Below, in pieces: positions 35,811 to 45,832 of a stretch of DNA of 64,000 bases. The DNA lies in contig PDUO01000018.1 in the NCBI GenBank assembly GCA_003008705.1, forward strand, positions 150,630-214,629. The letters run 5' to 3'. A program made the position numbers and the translations under genes. This DNA is from Pezicula radicicola. Taxonomy: Eukaryota > Ascomycota > Leotiomycetes > Helotiales > Dermateaceae. Under the pieces are notes generated by a model. It ran no database searches, was not told the DNA's origin, and saw only the letters and a list, made by a program, of their open reading frames with translations. The first letter of the stretch is position 1. Each line of letters opens with the position of its first letter.

Positions 35811-35905
35811 GACGTGGGTATTCAAATACAAATTCGACACCGATGGCTACTTGATCAGCCGCAAGGCAAGACTCTGCGCACGTGGAGATCTCCAGTACAC
35901 ATGAG
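35811..35905 (+). pseudogene. Ty1/Copia reverse transcriptase fragment
   Basis: This short stretch reads LTWVFKYKFDTDGYLISRKA followed by RLCARGDLQ and then a stop. It matches the start of the Copia-type reverse transcriptase domain (typically 'WVFKxKxDxxGxxxRyKARLVARG'). No long terminal repeats, integrase or RNase H were found around it, so it is only a fragment. Confidence 0.75.
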
Positions 35906-36700
35906 GATATACCTCGAAATACGCGATATAAGGCTCACTAGGGTTTAAGAAGTGGTTATTTACGAAACATTGAGCATAACGAGACTAGAGGACTTAGAGC
36001 GATAAGAGCGCGCCAAGCTACCCTACAAATAGGCCTGTGAGCTGATATTTGTATTGCAAGGGAGAAGTTAAGGCTGAACAAAGAGCAACCGGACCTAGAA
36101 CCTCTAAGAGATTCGGAGCTACTAGAGTTTCTTCCAAATCAGACTCGAAAGTTCCTTCCGAATCTGAATCGAAGCCTCCTCTTACGTCTATAAGTCCATT
36201 TGGTAGCAACACAGTTCTATCGACCAGAAATCGTATATTTTGTTGAATTCGCCTCCGGCATACCCGGATTCCCACCATTGAGCGAAGAACTCGACCTACC
36301 CATAACCTATCCTTCACCTGTCTTCCCACATCACTTCCATCAATTCCAAAATCTCGCCCGGGCAGTTTAAAACGAGCTGCCGATGATGTAGAGGCTCGGA
36401 TTACAAGTCCTTTTCGATGCAGCGCATCTCCCTCGGCTCTGAATTGCCATTCAATAAAATTCCCAAGTTTCTAGAGGATGCATTCGCTGCCCAAGAGAAT
36501 GCAATGCTAAGAACCGACGTCAAGGCCCTTGCCAACTACCGCGTTGCGCACAGCTGCTTGGATTTTTACATTGACGACAAGCTCTGCCAACTGTTGATGG
36601 ATCCCTTGGTGGGTCTTCGGTAACACCGTCCGTTGCCTCAGTACATGCCTATTATAACGCCTCAAAAGTCCTTCGTCAGTTAAGAACTATTATATTATAT
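35906..36700. other. Unassigned sequence with one open short frame
   Basis: The frame at 36417-36623 (68 codons) has a protein-like composition (PKFLEDAFAAQENAMLR) but is not recognised; the frame around 36049-36240 is Ser-rich. They may be degenerate parts of mobile elements. Confidence 0.4.
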
Positions 36701-36960
36701 AGAGGCTTGGGAAGCTGGTATCTCGCCGCCCATCCCGAGCTCGAATTATATCAAGACAAGACGCCTATGCATGTTTCAAGGGCCACACGACAAGCTATGG
36801 AGGAACCCCATATAAAATTTAACCCATTCCCACCTCATTCGCCTGACTTTAATCCTATCGAGCATGTCTGGGCATATATGAAAGATTGGATCCAAGCCAA
36901 CCGCCTATAAGAGCATCCAACGTTAGAGAACTTGGAGAGATGTGTGGTCGAGGCTTGAGA
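36701..36960 (+). pseudogene. Tc1/mariner transposase C-terminal fragment
   Basis: The frame at 36707-36910 contains LYQDKTPMHVSRATRQAMEE and FPPHSPDFNPIEHVWAYMKD, the hallmark end of the Tc1/mariner DDE domain, where the usual motif is QDNAPxH and SPDLNPIE. Asn of QDN is replaced by Lys. The N-terminal part with the first catalytic Asp is missing upstream. It is followed by a foldback sequence at 36986-37074 that might be an element end. Confidence 0.8.
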
Positions 36961-36985
36961 ATTAGGAGGCAGTTATCTTAGTAAG

Positions 36986-37074
36986 TTAGACACTTCGCAG
37001 TAAGAATTATACCCGAATTATTCTTACTAAGTAAAAATAGTTACGTGTAGGCGAATTCTCTGCGAAGCGTCTAA
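36986..37074. repeat. Foldback (inverted repeat) next to the Tc1/mariner fragment
   Basis: The left arm, around TTAGACACTTCGCAGTAAGAA, pairs with the right arm at 37051-37074 (GAATTCTCTGCGAAGCGTC followed by TAA). The core TTAGACNCTTCGCAG matches with one difference. A smaller palindromic pair (CTTAGTAAG at 36977, CTTACTAAG near 37023) overlaps it. It could be nested terminal repeats of inserted elements. Confidence 0.6.
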
Positions 37075-37372
37075 GAAACGAGGGTGATCGTTTTAGTAGT
37101 AATAGTCGATTTCAGACACTATATTACTATTTTCTTTCTTTATTTTCTATACAACAACACCTAATTGTCTCCTTGGCAGTAAAGTTCAATTCATTAGGTT
37201 CTTCTCTTATCCAAATATATAAAATAAAGTAGCACTAATAAATTTTATAGGCAAAAGATACCGTATATAAGCCTAAAATCGTAAAGAACGAGATTATCGA
37301 TTTAGGGACCTATATTAAACCCACCCTACTACCAACAACAACGACATATACCAACTTCCTACATCTACTCGA

Positions 37373-37432
37373 AGCTTCCTATAGCCTTAGAGACCCTTGG
37401 ACGACAGTTGGTTTGATGCGCAACGTTGTTAT
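37373..37432 (+). repeat. Imperfect direct repeat, copy 1
   Basis: Matches 37539-37601: AGCTTCCTATAGCCTTAGAG, then a diverged middle, then ACGTTGTTAT or TTATT at the end. Several differences are purine-purine or pyrimidine-pyrimidine transitions. Confidence 0.6.
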
Positions 37433-37538
37433 AGTGTAGGAGAGGTGCCTAGATCGCGACCTCATTTTGTATACGACCTAACCTCCCTTACGAGTACTCA
37501 ACGACCCTAACACTTAATACATTCTAGTTACTTCTCTG

Positions 37539-37601
37539 AGCTTCCTATAGCCTTAGAGGCCCTTAGACGATGGTTTTTTTTTAAGTACGCGACGTTGTTA
37601 T
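37539..37601 (+). repeat. Imperfect direct repeat, copy 2
   Basis: Second copy of the repeat at 37373-37432, with an expanded T tract (TTTTTTTTT) in the middle. The two copies are 107 bases apart. Confidence 0.6.
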
Positions 37602-38168
37602 TAGCTTTAGTTTGTAGCTCTGGTTCGTAGCCTTAGGAGGCTCTGGTTTGTGGTCTAGTTCGTGGCCAGAATTCAGGCCTGCCTTGATGGACTCTGTGTG
37701 TTGAGGTATATAACACTACATTATGCCAAATATAATGAACTGACTCAAAAGGCAAAATGGATGGGAAGCGTCATACGCAGATACTGATGATGAATCTGTA
37801 TGCACAAAAGGCACATCTTACATTTTAGTTAGGAATAAAATTGGAACCTAGCTTGAGGATAGTTCAAAGATCGATTGTTGTAGAGAAGAGGGGTGCGTAT
37901 TAAATGTAATCATCTATACGTTAGGAAGAGTGAATCAAGAACCCTGTAAAGAGGTGCAAAAGACGTACGCCATTATCCAGACAGAACCTGTTAAAATTAT
38001 ACTCATCATGAACGATATCTACTGTCGATTCCAGCGTGCTACAGAACAATTACATCAAGAGAATATTGCCAATACTGTTCAATTTATCAAGACATCCAGA
38101 CTCATCCATCCAAAAATCCCCATATCAAACCCCTTCCCCTCCTCTACTCCCAGATCCCTTCCCCTCAC
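37602..38168. other. Intergenic region downstream of the AtuA-type gene
   Basis: 3' flank of the minus-strand AtuA-type gene and the edge of the transposon-rich area. No feature was identified. Confidence 0.5.
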
Positions 38169-40173
38169 CTAAACCCTCCCCCTACCCAAAAACTTCTTCG
38201 GCAAATCCACAACCTTAGCCCTCAAATACTCCATACAATTCTTACCCAAAGTATCATAGGTACTACAAGCATTATACCCCCTATCAAGATGATCATGCAG
38301 CAAAAAATGAACAGCACGAATATTAGGAATCTCAAACCTATCAATAGGTTTCCCCTTATATTCTTCCGGACCAAGAAGTTCTTTAATCTTATCAATAGTC
38401 AAAAAACTTCTTAACCAATCCCATTCATCGTCATAACGAACGAAAAATCCGTTATTACAATCTGAAGCTTTGTCGCCTCCGCGTCCTAGAACAATGTAAC
38501 CTAATGGAGCGCGGACGGTCTCGCCGAAGAGTGAGAGATCCCATGGATTGTTTGTCTCGTAAGATGGTTGTTGACGTACGAATTCTAATGTCTTTGTTGG
38601 GTATCCCATGTCGATTATTGGTTGAGATACATCGTCGTATAGGAAATGTACTCGATGTTTTGTCTCGGATTGTGGTAATAGAGCAACCCAATATTCATAA
38701 TAGGGTTTTCCTTCTGCTTGTCTGAAATCATTTCCTAGACTTGCTCCTGGTACTCCTTCGAGGAATGTAACCATACATAATCTGAAGAATCCGTATGGGT
38801 TTGTCATGCGTAATAGATCTCGATCGCGCGATTGGGCGAATATTCGGAAATCTACTGTTGCTACGTCTTGGTTTCGTGCGTTGAGTGGTGAGGTTCCGTT
38901 GACGTGGAATTTTAACATGCTGAATTTTGAGACGCGGTCTGGACCTAGGGATTCGAGGATTTGTTCCTTGGTGAATTGCGCTTTTTCTTCGATGTCGAGG
39001 CCCACTAGGTAGATGTGGTATTCGGCTTGCCAACCTGCTGGTGCGGTGATTCTGTGTAGATGTTAGTGTATTGTTAGGGGAGAAGGAGCTTATTAGGAGG
39101 AGACGTGCCCAACTTTAGTTGTAGGTGGGGGAGGAAGACCTTTTACGCCTGAGATGAAGACGCGATCTACTCCAGCACTCTCGATTTTGATATTCTCCAA
39201 CTGTGCCGTGACGTCGGAGTTGTAGTAGAGTGGTCCTTGGATCTCGTATAGTAGCTGAGAAGTCACTGATCCAACATCAATGATACCGCCAGTATCCTTC
39301 TCTTTTGTCAAGAAACACTCTCCCTTGATATTGACTTCAGCAATTGGAAATCCGACATTGAGATGCTTCTTTGCTTTCAAGATATCTTTAAAAGCAGAGT
39401 AGTAGCCTCCACAAACATAAGAAGCACACTCGATCAGATCTAGATACTTTTTTTTTAGTTGAGATAACAGTAAAGACCCAGAAAAACTTACGGCCAACGA
39501 CCAAAGAACCAGCAAGTTCATCAAACTGCTCAGGATGCCAGTCCCACCACCAAGCAGCAGCTCCAATCGTCGGGGCAGCATCAGCAACCCTCCCACAAAT
39601 TACAATCTGTGCGCCCTCCTTGAATGCTCTCGCGATTCCCAAGCCACCCATATAAGCTTGAGCGCAAATGGGTTCAAGTCCCCACTCCTCCAAAGTCTGA
39701 CCATGCATCAAGCTCTCAAATTTCTCACCCTGGCCCTTTAACCTCTTAACCTGCTCTGTAACATCATCACCCTCCACCCAAGCGATCTTCATCGGACATC
39801 CTTTCTCCTCACACATCTGCTTCACATACTTGGCTAGAATTTCTGTATCCGAAGCACCAGCGTTAACAGCCAGCTTTATTTGGTTCTTGTAGAGATGCTC
39901 GATGGCAGGTTTGAAGCAGTCGATGAAGTTCTCGGCAAACATTGCTCCTACCAACTGTTCTTCTAGTGTTTGTTTCGGACCTGATGCCAGTGCTGCAATT
40001 TTACCAGCCCCGTGTACTGTCATAGTCATCTCTGATAGCCAGTCTCCAACAATTACATCTACCTCGCCGTTCTTTGCAAGTTGCTCGATGGCGTGGACTC
40101 GATCGGAGAACCCTCCTGACGCCCCGCCAATTCTGACGGAGCGCTTGGTGGCGGGTTGTTCAATGGAGCCCAT
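38169..40173 (-). CDS. AtuA/DUF1446 family protein
   Basis: Three exons on the minus strand, 40173-39492, 39439-39109 and 39051-38169, give 631 residues. Family hallmarks: SVRIGGASGGFSDRVHAIEQL at the start, VDVIVGDWLSEMTM, VNAGASDTEILAKYV, ICGRVADAAPTIGAAAW, then HLIECASYVCGGYYSAFKD and PTTKVGITAPAGWQAEYHIYLVGLDIEEKA across the spliced junctions. The bacterial AtuA protein belongs to acyclic terpene utilisation; fungal members have no proven reaction. The second intron must begin with GC rather than GT (GCACGT) to give the conserved TKVGITA, because the nearby GT sites leave the wrong phase. The gene ends before a region of transposon relics and is followed upstream by the fusion enzyme on the same strand. 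Confidence 0.85.
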
Positions 40174-40802
40174 GATTGCTCAGTAGAGACTTTTCCCTGT
40201 GTACTGTATAATGTAAAATGTACAGTTGAGTAAGTCGTGGAATATGAAGAAATAAATGCGGAAGAGAGGGCTCAAAATGAGTATGGGAATGAAGTACGAA
40301 CAATTTAGCCGACTTACCTGATCCTGATGGCAGCCATACTTATATATACAGAGTACGGTCCAACGAAATGCAGAAGTCCATCGGCTAGTCGGCTTGAGAT
40401 GCGGAAGGGTTGGAAGTTAGCGATGGGAGAAGGTCAGGCAAACCTCTCGGCTATCAATTTCCAGTGCCTAGCAAGTCCGCCTCCGCATTTCCCCACCATC
40501 TTAGCTCTCGACCTTCATACCAATCAATTGACTTAAAATGGCTGCTGGTCCCATAATTTTCTGACTTGTGTTCTCGCGGTCCCCAAGGTTTCGTTGTTGA
40601 GACAGCTTGCACTCTGTTCTCGCTCTTTGATATACTAAGTCGCCAAACTATACACTGGTTTTGGGGAATGGGTGGTAAAATGATAATAAGTGTTACCTAG
40701 ATGACCACAGAATGGAAGCTTACCGAACTTAACGACGCCCCCAAAATGCAACACCAGTGTTTTGAAGCGCCAAACAAATAATTTCAGAAATACAGATTTT
40801 CC
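40174..40802. other. Intergenic region between two same-strand genes
   Basis: Promoter side of the AtuA-type gene and 3' flank of the fusion gene. No specific site is identified. Confidence 0.5.
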
Positions 40803-43009
40803 TCAGGAATCAGGTACTACCTTGCCTTCGATATTAACCGTCTGCTCGAAAACGGACGCAATATCTAAGATCTTTCCGTCATATCCGCTTGCTCCCAAGA
40901 AGGTGACGCCAAAAGGCAGCTTTACATCGCCGTCAACCCAACCAGCGTTGACACTGACACCACATAGATCGACCACGTTCGCGCATTGCGTAAATATGCC
41001 GAGCTTTGCGTTGAGGTTCAGAGGGTCCTCTTCCATCTGCTTTATCGTAGGGTGGCATGGGACGCTGGGGACGAAAAGAATATCCATCTTTTTAAACTGC
41101 CGTTGTGCTTCCATCGTATATTGGGCTACAAGGTGCAAGTCCTTGAAGACCTGCCAAGGCTCCAGCTTTGATTCTAGAGCAGCCCCGAATAATGCTTTAG
41201 TCGTGTGATGTAGCGAGTCCATATTCTTGATAAGAAAATCGTGCCCTATGCATGCAATACGTTCATGTACAAGAGAGGCGTTATAAAGCAATTCAGAGGA
41301 ATTTTCGAATGGTGTGTAGTCGATATCAACCTTTCTCCCGCCACAAGACTGCAGCTGTTCAACTGCAGTGGCAAAAAGACGCTGGTACTCAGCGGAACAT
41401 TTCATCAGGGCTGATTGTGGTGGGATACCGAATGTAAAGCCGCCAACTTTCGGACCCCTGAAATCCGACTTCCATGTAGGGAGCGAAGTTGGAATTTTTG
41501 CGGCTGAATCGAGAGCATCGTACTGATCCAGAACGTACCACACCTTCCGTGCATCATCAATAATAGGTGTCATAATGGAAAGAGTATCAAGGCTTTTGCA
41601 AGCCGGGACAACACCTCGTGCAGAGATGGTTCCCTTGGTTGGTTTATATCCAACTACACCATTGAAAGCTGCTGGAACACGTCCACTTCCAGCTGTATCA
41701 GTCCCCAATGCAAATGATACGAGACCTGCACCAACAGCGACCCCTGTTCCTGAAGAAGATCCACCGGAGATATGATCTTTGCTGTAAACGCTGTGGAGTG
41801 TTCCATAAGGAGATCGACATCCTGACAATCCAGTGGCTAGCTGATCCATATTAAGTTTGCCAATATAGACGGCACCAGCATTAAGTAGAAGGTCTACAGC
41901 ATATGCGTTCGTAGAAGCTGTAAAAGCAAGACTTTCGCAACCAGCTGTCGTTTTAACCCCTTTGACATCGATATTGTCCTTTAGCGCAAAAGGAATTCCG
42001 TAGAGTGGCGGAAGGGATTTAGCAGCAAATTTAGCCGACAAGTTCTTGGCCTCTTCGAGACATTCTTCCCGGGACTTCAATGAAATGAATACTGCAGGAT
42101 CGACTTTCTGGTACTCTCCAATGCGATCGAAGACTAAATTTATGATAACCTCTGGGTTCGCCATTCCGCTCTTGTACCTTTTGAAAAGCTCGCCGATGGC
42201 AAGTAATGGTCCGTCAGATACTGGAGGTGTAATTGGTGGTGTGAGGTTGGCTTGCGCTTTTGATGCTTGAGCGAAGAAATCCGCACTGACGCCAATGTAT
42301 CCAAACAAACCATCTTGACCACAAATTGTATCCATGGAAGTTGTCACCTGTTGCTGATCGAAGCCACCTGTACAATCAGATAAGATACAGCATTCATACC
42401 CTCGATCGTTACACTCGCGTAGCGTCGTTGTGACACAGCACCTAGTACACGGTTAGCGGCCGGTCACATATGAAATAATGAGGCTTACTCTGTAGTGACA
42501 CCTGTAAATATTAGATGCGTGATACCCCTAGCCAACAGTACCCTATGCAGCCCAGTGTGCCAGAAACTGCCTTTCCCACTCTTGTCAATAACAACCTCTT
42601 CCGGTAGTGGCCTCAGTTCGTCAATGATATCATGCCCATATTCTCCTCTAACGAGCAATCTCCCCATTGGACCCTGATCACCAATTCCCATTGTATGGTG
42701 GCCATGTGGAGCGCTTATCTGCCGTAGTTTTTTGGAAGCTGGCAAGTCAGATAGATCTGGCTTATGTCCTTCCCGCGTGTGTATGATATGCAATCCGATT
42801 GAACGAGAGACCTCAAGGACCTTCTGGACAGTAGGAACAATATCATGTACACTGGCAAAGATTTTTGGGTTCCCACATTGGATGGAACCAAAGCCCCCAT
42901 CTTCCACAAAATCTCGCTGCATATCGATGATGATCAATGCAGTCGTAGCGGGCGGGAACGAGAACTCGTATGGCCGAGCGTTTGGGAGTGACATCTTTTC
43001 GCCTGCCAT
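40803..43009 (-). CDS. Isochorismatase-amidase fusion, predicted biuret and allophanate hydrolase
   Basis: Two exons on the minus strand, 43009-42489 and 42441-40803, give 719 residues. The splice joins GVTTE to CCVTTTLRECNDRGYECC, completing the isochorismatase-like domain (1 to about 200). That domain has Asp29 (IIIDMQRDF), Lys143 (VVIDKSGKGSF) and a Cys pair 175-176 where the catalytic Cys lies, most likely 176. MGIGDQGPMGRLLVRGEYGH resembles biuret hydrolases. Residues about 245-719 are an amidase-signature domain with Lys328 (FALKDNIDVKG), Ser402 (GGSSSGTG) and Ser426 (TDTAGSGRVPAAFNG); the TDTAGSGRVPAA form is typical of allophanate hydrolase (AtzF or the Dur1,2 amidase part). The separate C-terminal domain of AtzF is absent. 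Predicted: biuret to allophanate, then ammonia and carbon dioxide; the substrate is inferred. Confidence 0.85.
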
Positions 43010-44156
43010 GATGATAGTAACTGGAGCTCTCAAGGCTCTATATACTGTCAAATGCTGTTGTTGAAATCTAGCCCCGTACCTGCTCACGTCTGAGCAAAGA
43101 ATTGGTTGCTTAATGATGAGTCTGGGCAAGGAATGTTGAAGCAATAATGGAAAGTCTTGACTTTAGAGATAGCCCAGCAAGAGGTAGCAAGGCTAAGTCA
43201 GGATGGAAAGTGGGGGATAATAACAGGAAGTAGAATGACTTGCACTGGTGGATGATGGAATGCAAGAGGAAGATTGACAGGCTTTCTAACGTGGCAAGAG
43301 GCGACCAAAGAACTTACATATATACTCCACAAGTCGTCCTGTGCTATTGCAGAAGCTGCCAGCCCTGCGGCGCGCCGGCGCAACGTGTAGTGGTATACTG
43401 AGGGAGTGGTGGTGACTTGCATGTACATTACTTGCTTGATGGCGTCGGCCACATAAAAAATGGTGTTGTCGGCGAAGGCCGGCGGCCAAGGAGGATAAGA
43501 TGTGCTATCGCGCTGAAGAGATCATTTAGCAAGGCTCAGGAACCAGGCACGAGGCTCACTCACATACAAGGCTAATACTTCACTTCTGTTCCTCTTCTAG
43601 ATACTGGATTGTATATCTTCTTCACACATGATTAAATTAAAAATAAGGCCAGAAAAAGCGTTTGCGACCACCAATATGCATGCAGTTGTGGTTTTGCTGG
43701 CATTGCCGAAGCGCAGCACCCTGGCAATTTATTTATCACTCCAAGACTTGAGCGATTGTGCAGGATAGCTTCTTAGCCAAGAGCTTTGGGAGTATAGTCC
43801 TGTAGACTAAAGCGGTATATTCTTGGAGAGAATGGGGGACGTGTACACTAGGCCGTCCCAAACGTGGAGTTAACAAGAAGATATCTGTCGGAGAATTGGG
43901 TGATTCCGATGTACTCTGTCGTACCTCCGTGCGGAGTATATCCACTTGGATTTCGACTATCCCTTTGAGACCTAACGGGAGCGCCATTTAGCGTGGCAGG
44001 GGTAAGCGAGCCAATCAGAGAGCCAGATTGCCTCGAATTCAGAGATCTATCACTTCAATTACCTATATTTCTATGAAAATAGTCAAAACAAGGCCCCTCT
44101 TTGCAGAAGGGCAACTTACATATAATACAACCATACCATGTTGATTTCCCGCGGTT
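43010..44156. other. Intergenic region upstream of the fusion gene
   Basis: Promoter of the fusion gene and the flank of the piggyBac-type element. The 83-codon frame at 43736-43987 is not recognised. GATA sequences such as GGATAAG at 43493 occur, but no more than chance allows me to claim. No element end could be set here. Confidence 0.45.
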
Positions 44157-45832
44157 TTATGGCCTAGAATTACCTGAAATCTCGCCTAAAGGAGTATGTA
44201 TATCTAGCTTCCGATGCCTACCCAACTCTCTACAAGAGCGACAGTCTTGGTGACGCCCAAGGTAACCAATTTGGTGGCTCTCTTTTGAGGCACTAATAGC
44301 TACTTCTGGCAAGCTATATTGGCTCCATTTTCTCTTCTTATTATCCTTCTTATCCCCTTGTTTTCCAAGCTTAAATAGGCTATTTAATAGCTCAATTCGG
44401 AAGTCCCTTTGGGAGGTAAAACGCTCTGTTTTTGGAACCTCTGAATGAAAAGAGAGCTTATAGCTATTAACTAGGACTGTAAAGAAGAGATAGTGCCATA
44501 TAGTATGCCAGCTACCTTTCCTAATTCGGCGTAGTCCTGCCATTTCACCTCGAAGTTGATCAGCCCTATCAACCCCATTCATGTTGTTATTGTAGTCGTT
44601 AAAACCCTCTGGAATATATAGGTCTTTTTGAGGTTGATCTCCAAAAGGCTTGCGGGCAGTTTTAGCTGCAGAAGAGGTCTCTTTTGGGCGCTTACGGGCC
44701 TTTAAAACCTGCTTATTTCCAGGGTGAATTGTACTCTGAAATAGGCAAAGAGCGTTGTCTTTCCAGGCTATATAATTGATCTTATTATCCTCTGAAGGTA
44801 CGCAATATAAGGTCCCCCAAGGGATCTCATCTTTCTTACTATCCTTCTTCTTTTTCTGGCTATATTCCTTAAGAATACCTGAATTAGGTCTATACGTTCC
44901 AGCAGCACCAACACCTTGATCGCGGAGGTAAGAGAGTAACCGGGTACTAGTAAAGAGGTTGTCGAGGTAGACGCAGTAATTAAGAGCTTGTTGAGGTAAC
45001 TTAAGAGCTAATTGGGCTACAACTGCAGTTGTTTTATTGCCTTTTAGCTCTTGAGGTACCTTGACTCCCTGTGGCCCTCTTCCTTTCTTGCTACCCTTCT
45101 TATACCAAACCCAATTTAACATATAACCCTCCTGCGCAATAGCCCATATTTTATAACCCTCTGATATAGGCTTATTCGGAATAACCAAGGTGTCAGAGGA
45201 CCTTCCCTTAAATCGCTCCATTGATTCGTCAATTGCAAGGTCTCTTCCGGGGATCCATAGGTTGCCTGAGGTCTCGAGGATATGGGAATTAATAGGCTCT
45301 ACCTAAGCAAATAGTTAGTAAGTATAAATAAGGTATATAGTACACTAACCATAGAGTAAACGTCTGAACTAGTCCCTTGATCACTTAAGTGAAGCCTTAA
45401 GTTAATCTCTTGCCAGCGATCTCTTCCTATATTATTACGGACGTCTTTGTGATCTGCAAAGCCTGGTTTCAATCTCCAATAGTCCCTTATTTGATTCTCT
45501 GGGTGGATGCCCATATATATCCAAATTGCTAGGAATGTATACAACTCGCTAAGCTGCAAAGGCTTCCACTTCCGGGCCCGTTTTCGAGGCCTTCTTGAAT
45601 TCGCTTTTGGCTGATATTTATTGGTATTATCAACTATAATCTGAAGTTGATTTGACGGAAAGAAGAGGTCCTATATAGCAAAGGCGTTGTGTGGAGAGAC
45701 GTTGGAAGGGAGGTTGATTTTCTTCTGAAAGGGAGGGCAGAATAGAGGCTCGAATTTAGTACCTTTTACTGTCGCAGGGGCTAGATTTGGGCGTAATGTA
45801 CCTGGATCTGTGGGATCTTGTACAGTATCCAT
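44157..45832 (-). pseudogene. piggyBac-like transposase, single nonsense codon
   Basis: Two exons on the minus strand, 45832-45350 and 45302-44157, form a frame of 543 codons starting at a true ATG (MDTVQDPTDPGTLRPN). One TAG at 45671-45673, codon 54, breaks it. The surroundings (HNAFAI, stop, DLFFPSNQ) suggest a Trp codon changed by G to A, in keeping with RIP-like mutation. The piggyBac-type DDE_Tnp_1_7 domain is intact: Asp186 (AIDESMERFKGRS), Asp275 (VYLDNLFTSTRLL) and Asp406 (NNMNGVDRADQLRGE) are all present, and the Cys/His-rich end (HQDCRSCRELGRH) remains. I could not find TTAA-flanked terminal repeats. It may be a domesticated or recently inactivated element. Confidence 0.85.

Noticed and set aside
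38169..40173. AtuA-type gene as a cyanuric acid hydrolase
   Set aside because: The motifs are of the AtuA/DUF1446 family; nothing resembles the ring-opening amidohydrolase fold.
42347..42489. Isochorismatase-like and amidase parts as two separate genes
   Set aside because: The first ends without its catalytic Cys region and the second starts without an ATG until far downstream; an intron with GT-AG ends joins them in phase and restores the Cys motif.
43010..43500. GATA-factor sites upstream of the fusion gene as a nitrogen-response promoter
   Set aside because: Several GATA motifs are present, but their number is about what chance gives in this base composition.
43736..43987. 83-codon minus-strand frame
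   Set aside because: No recognisable domain and no spliced continuation; kept as unassigned.
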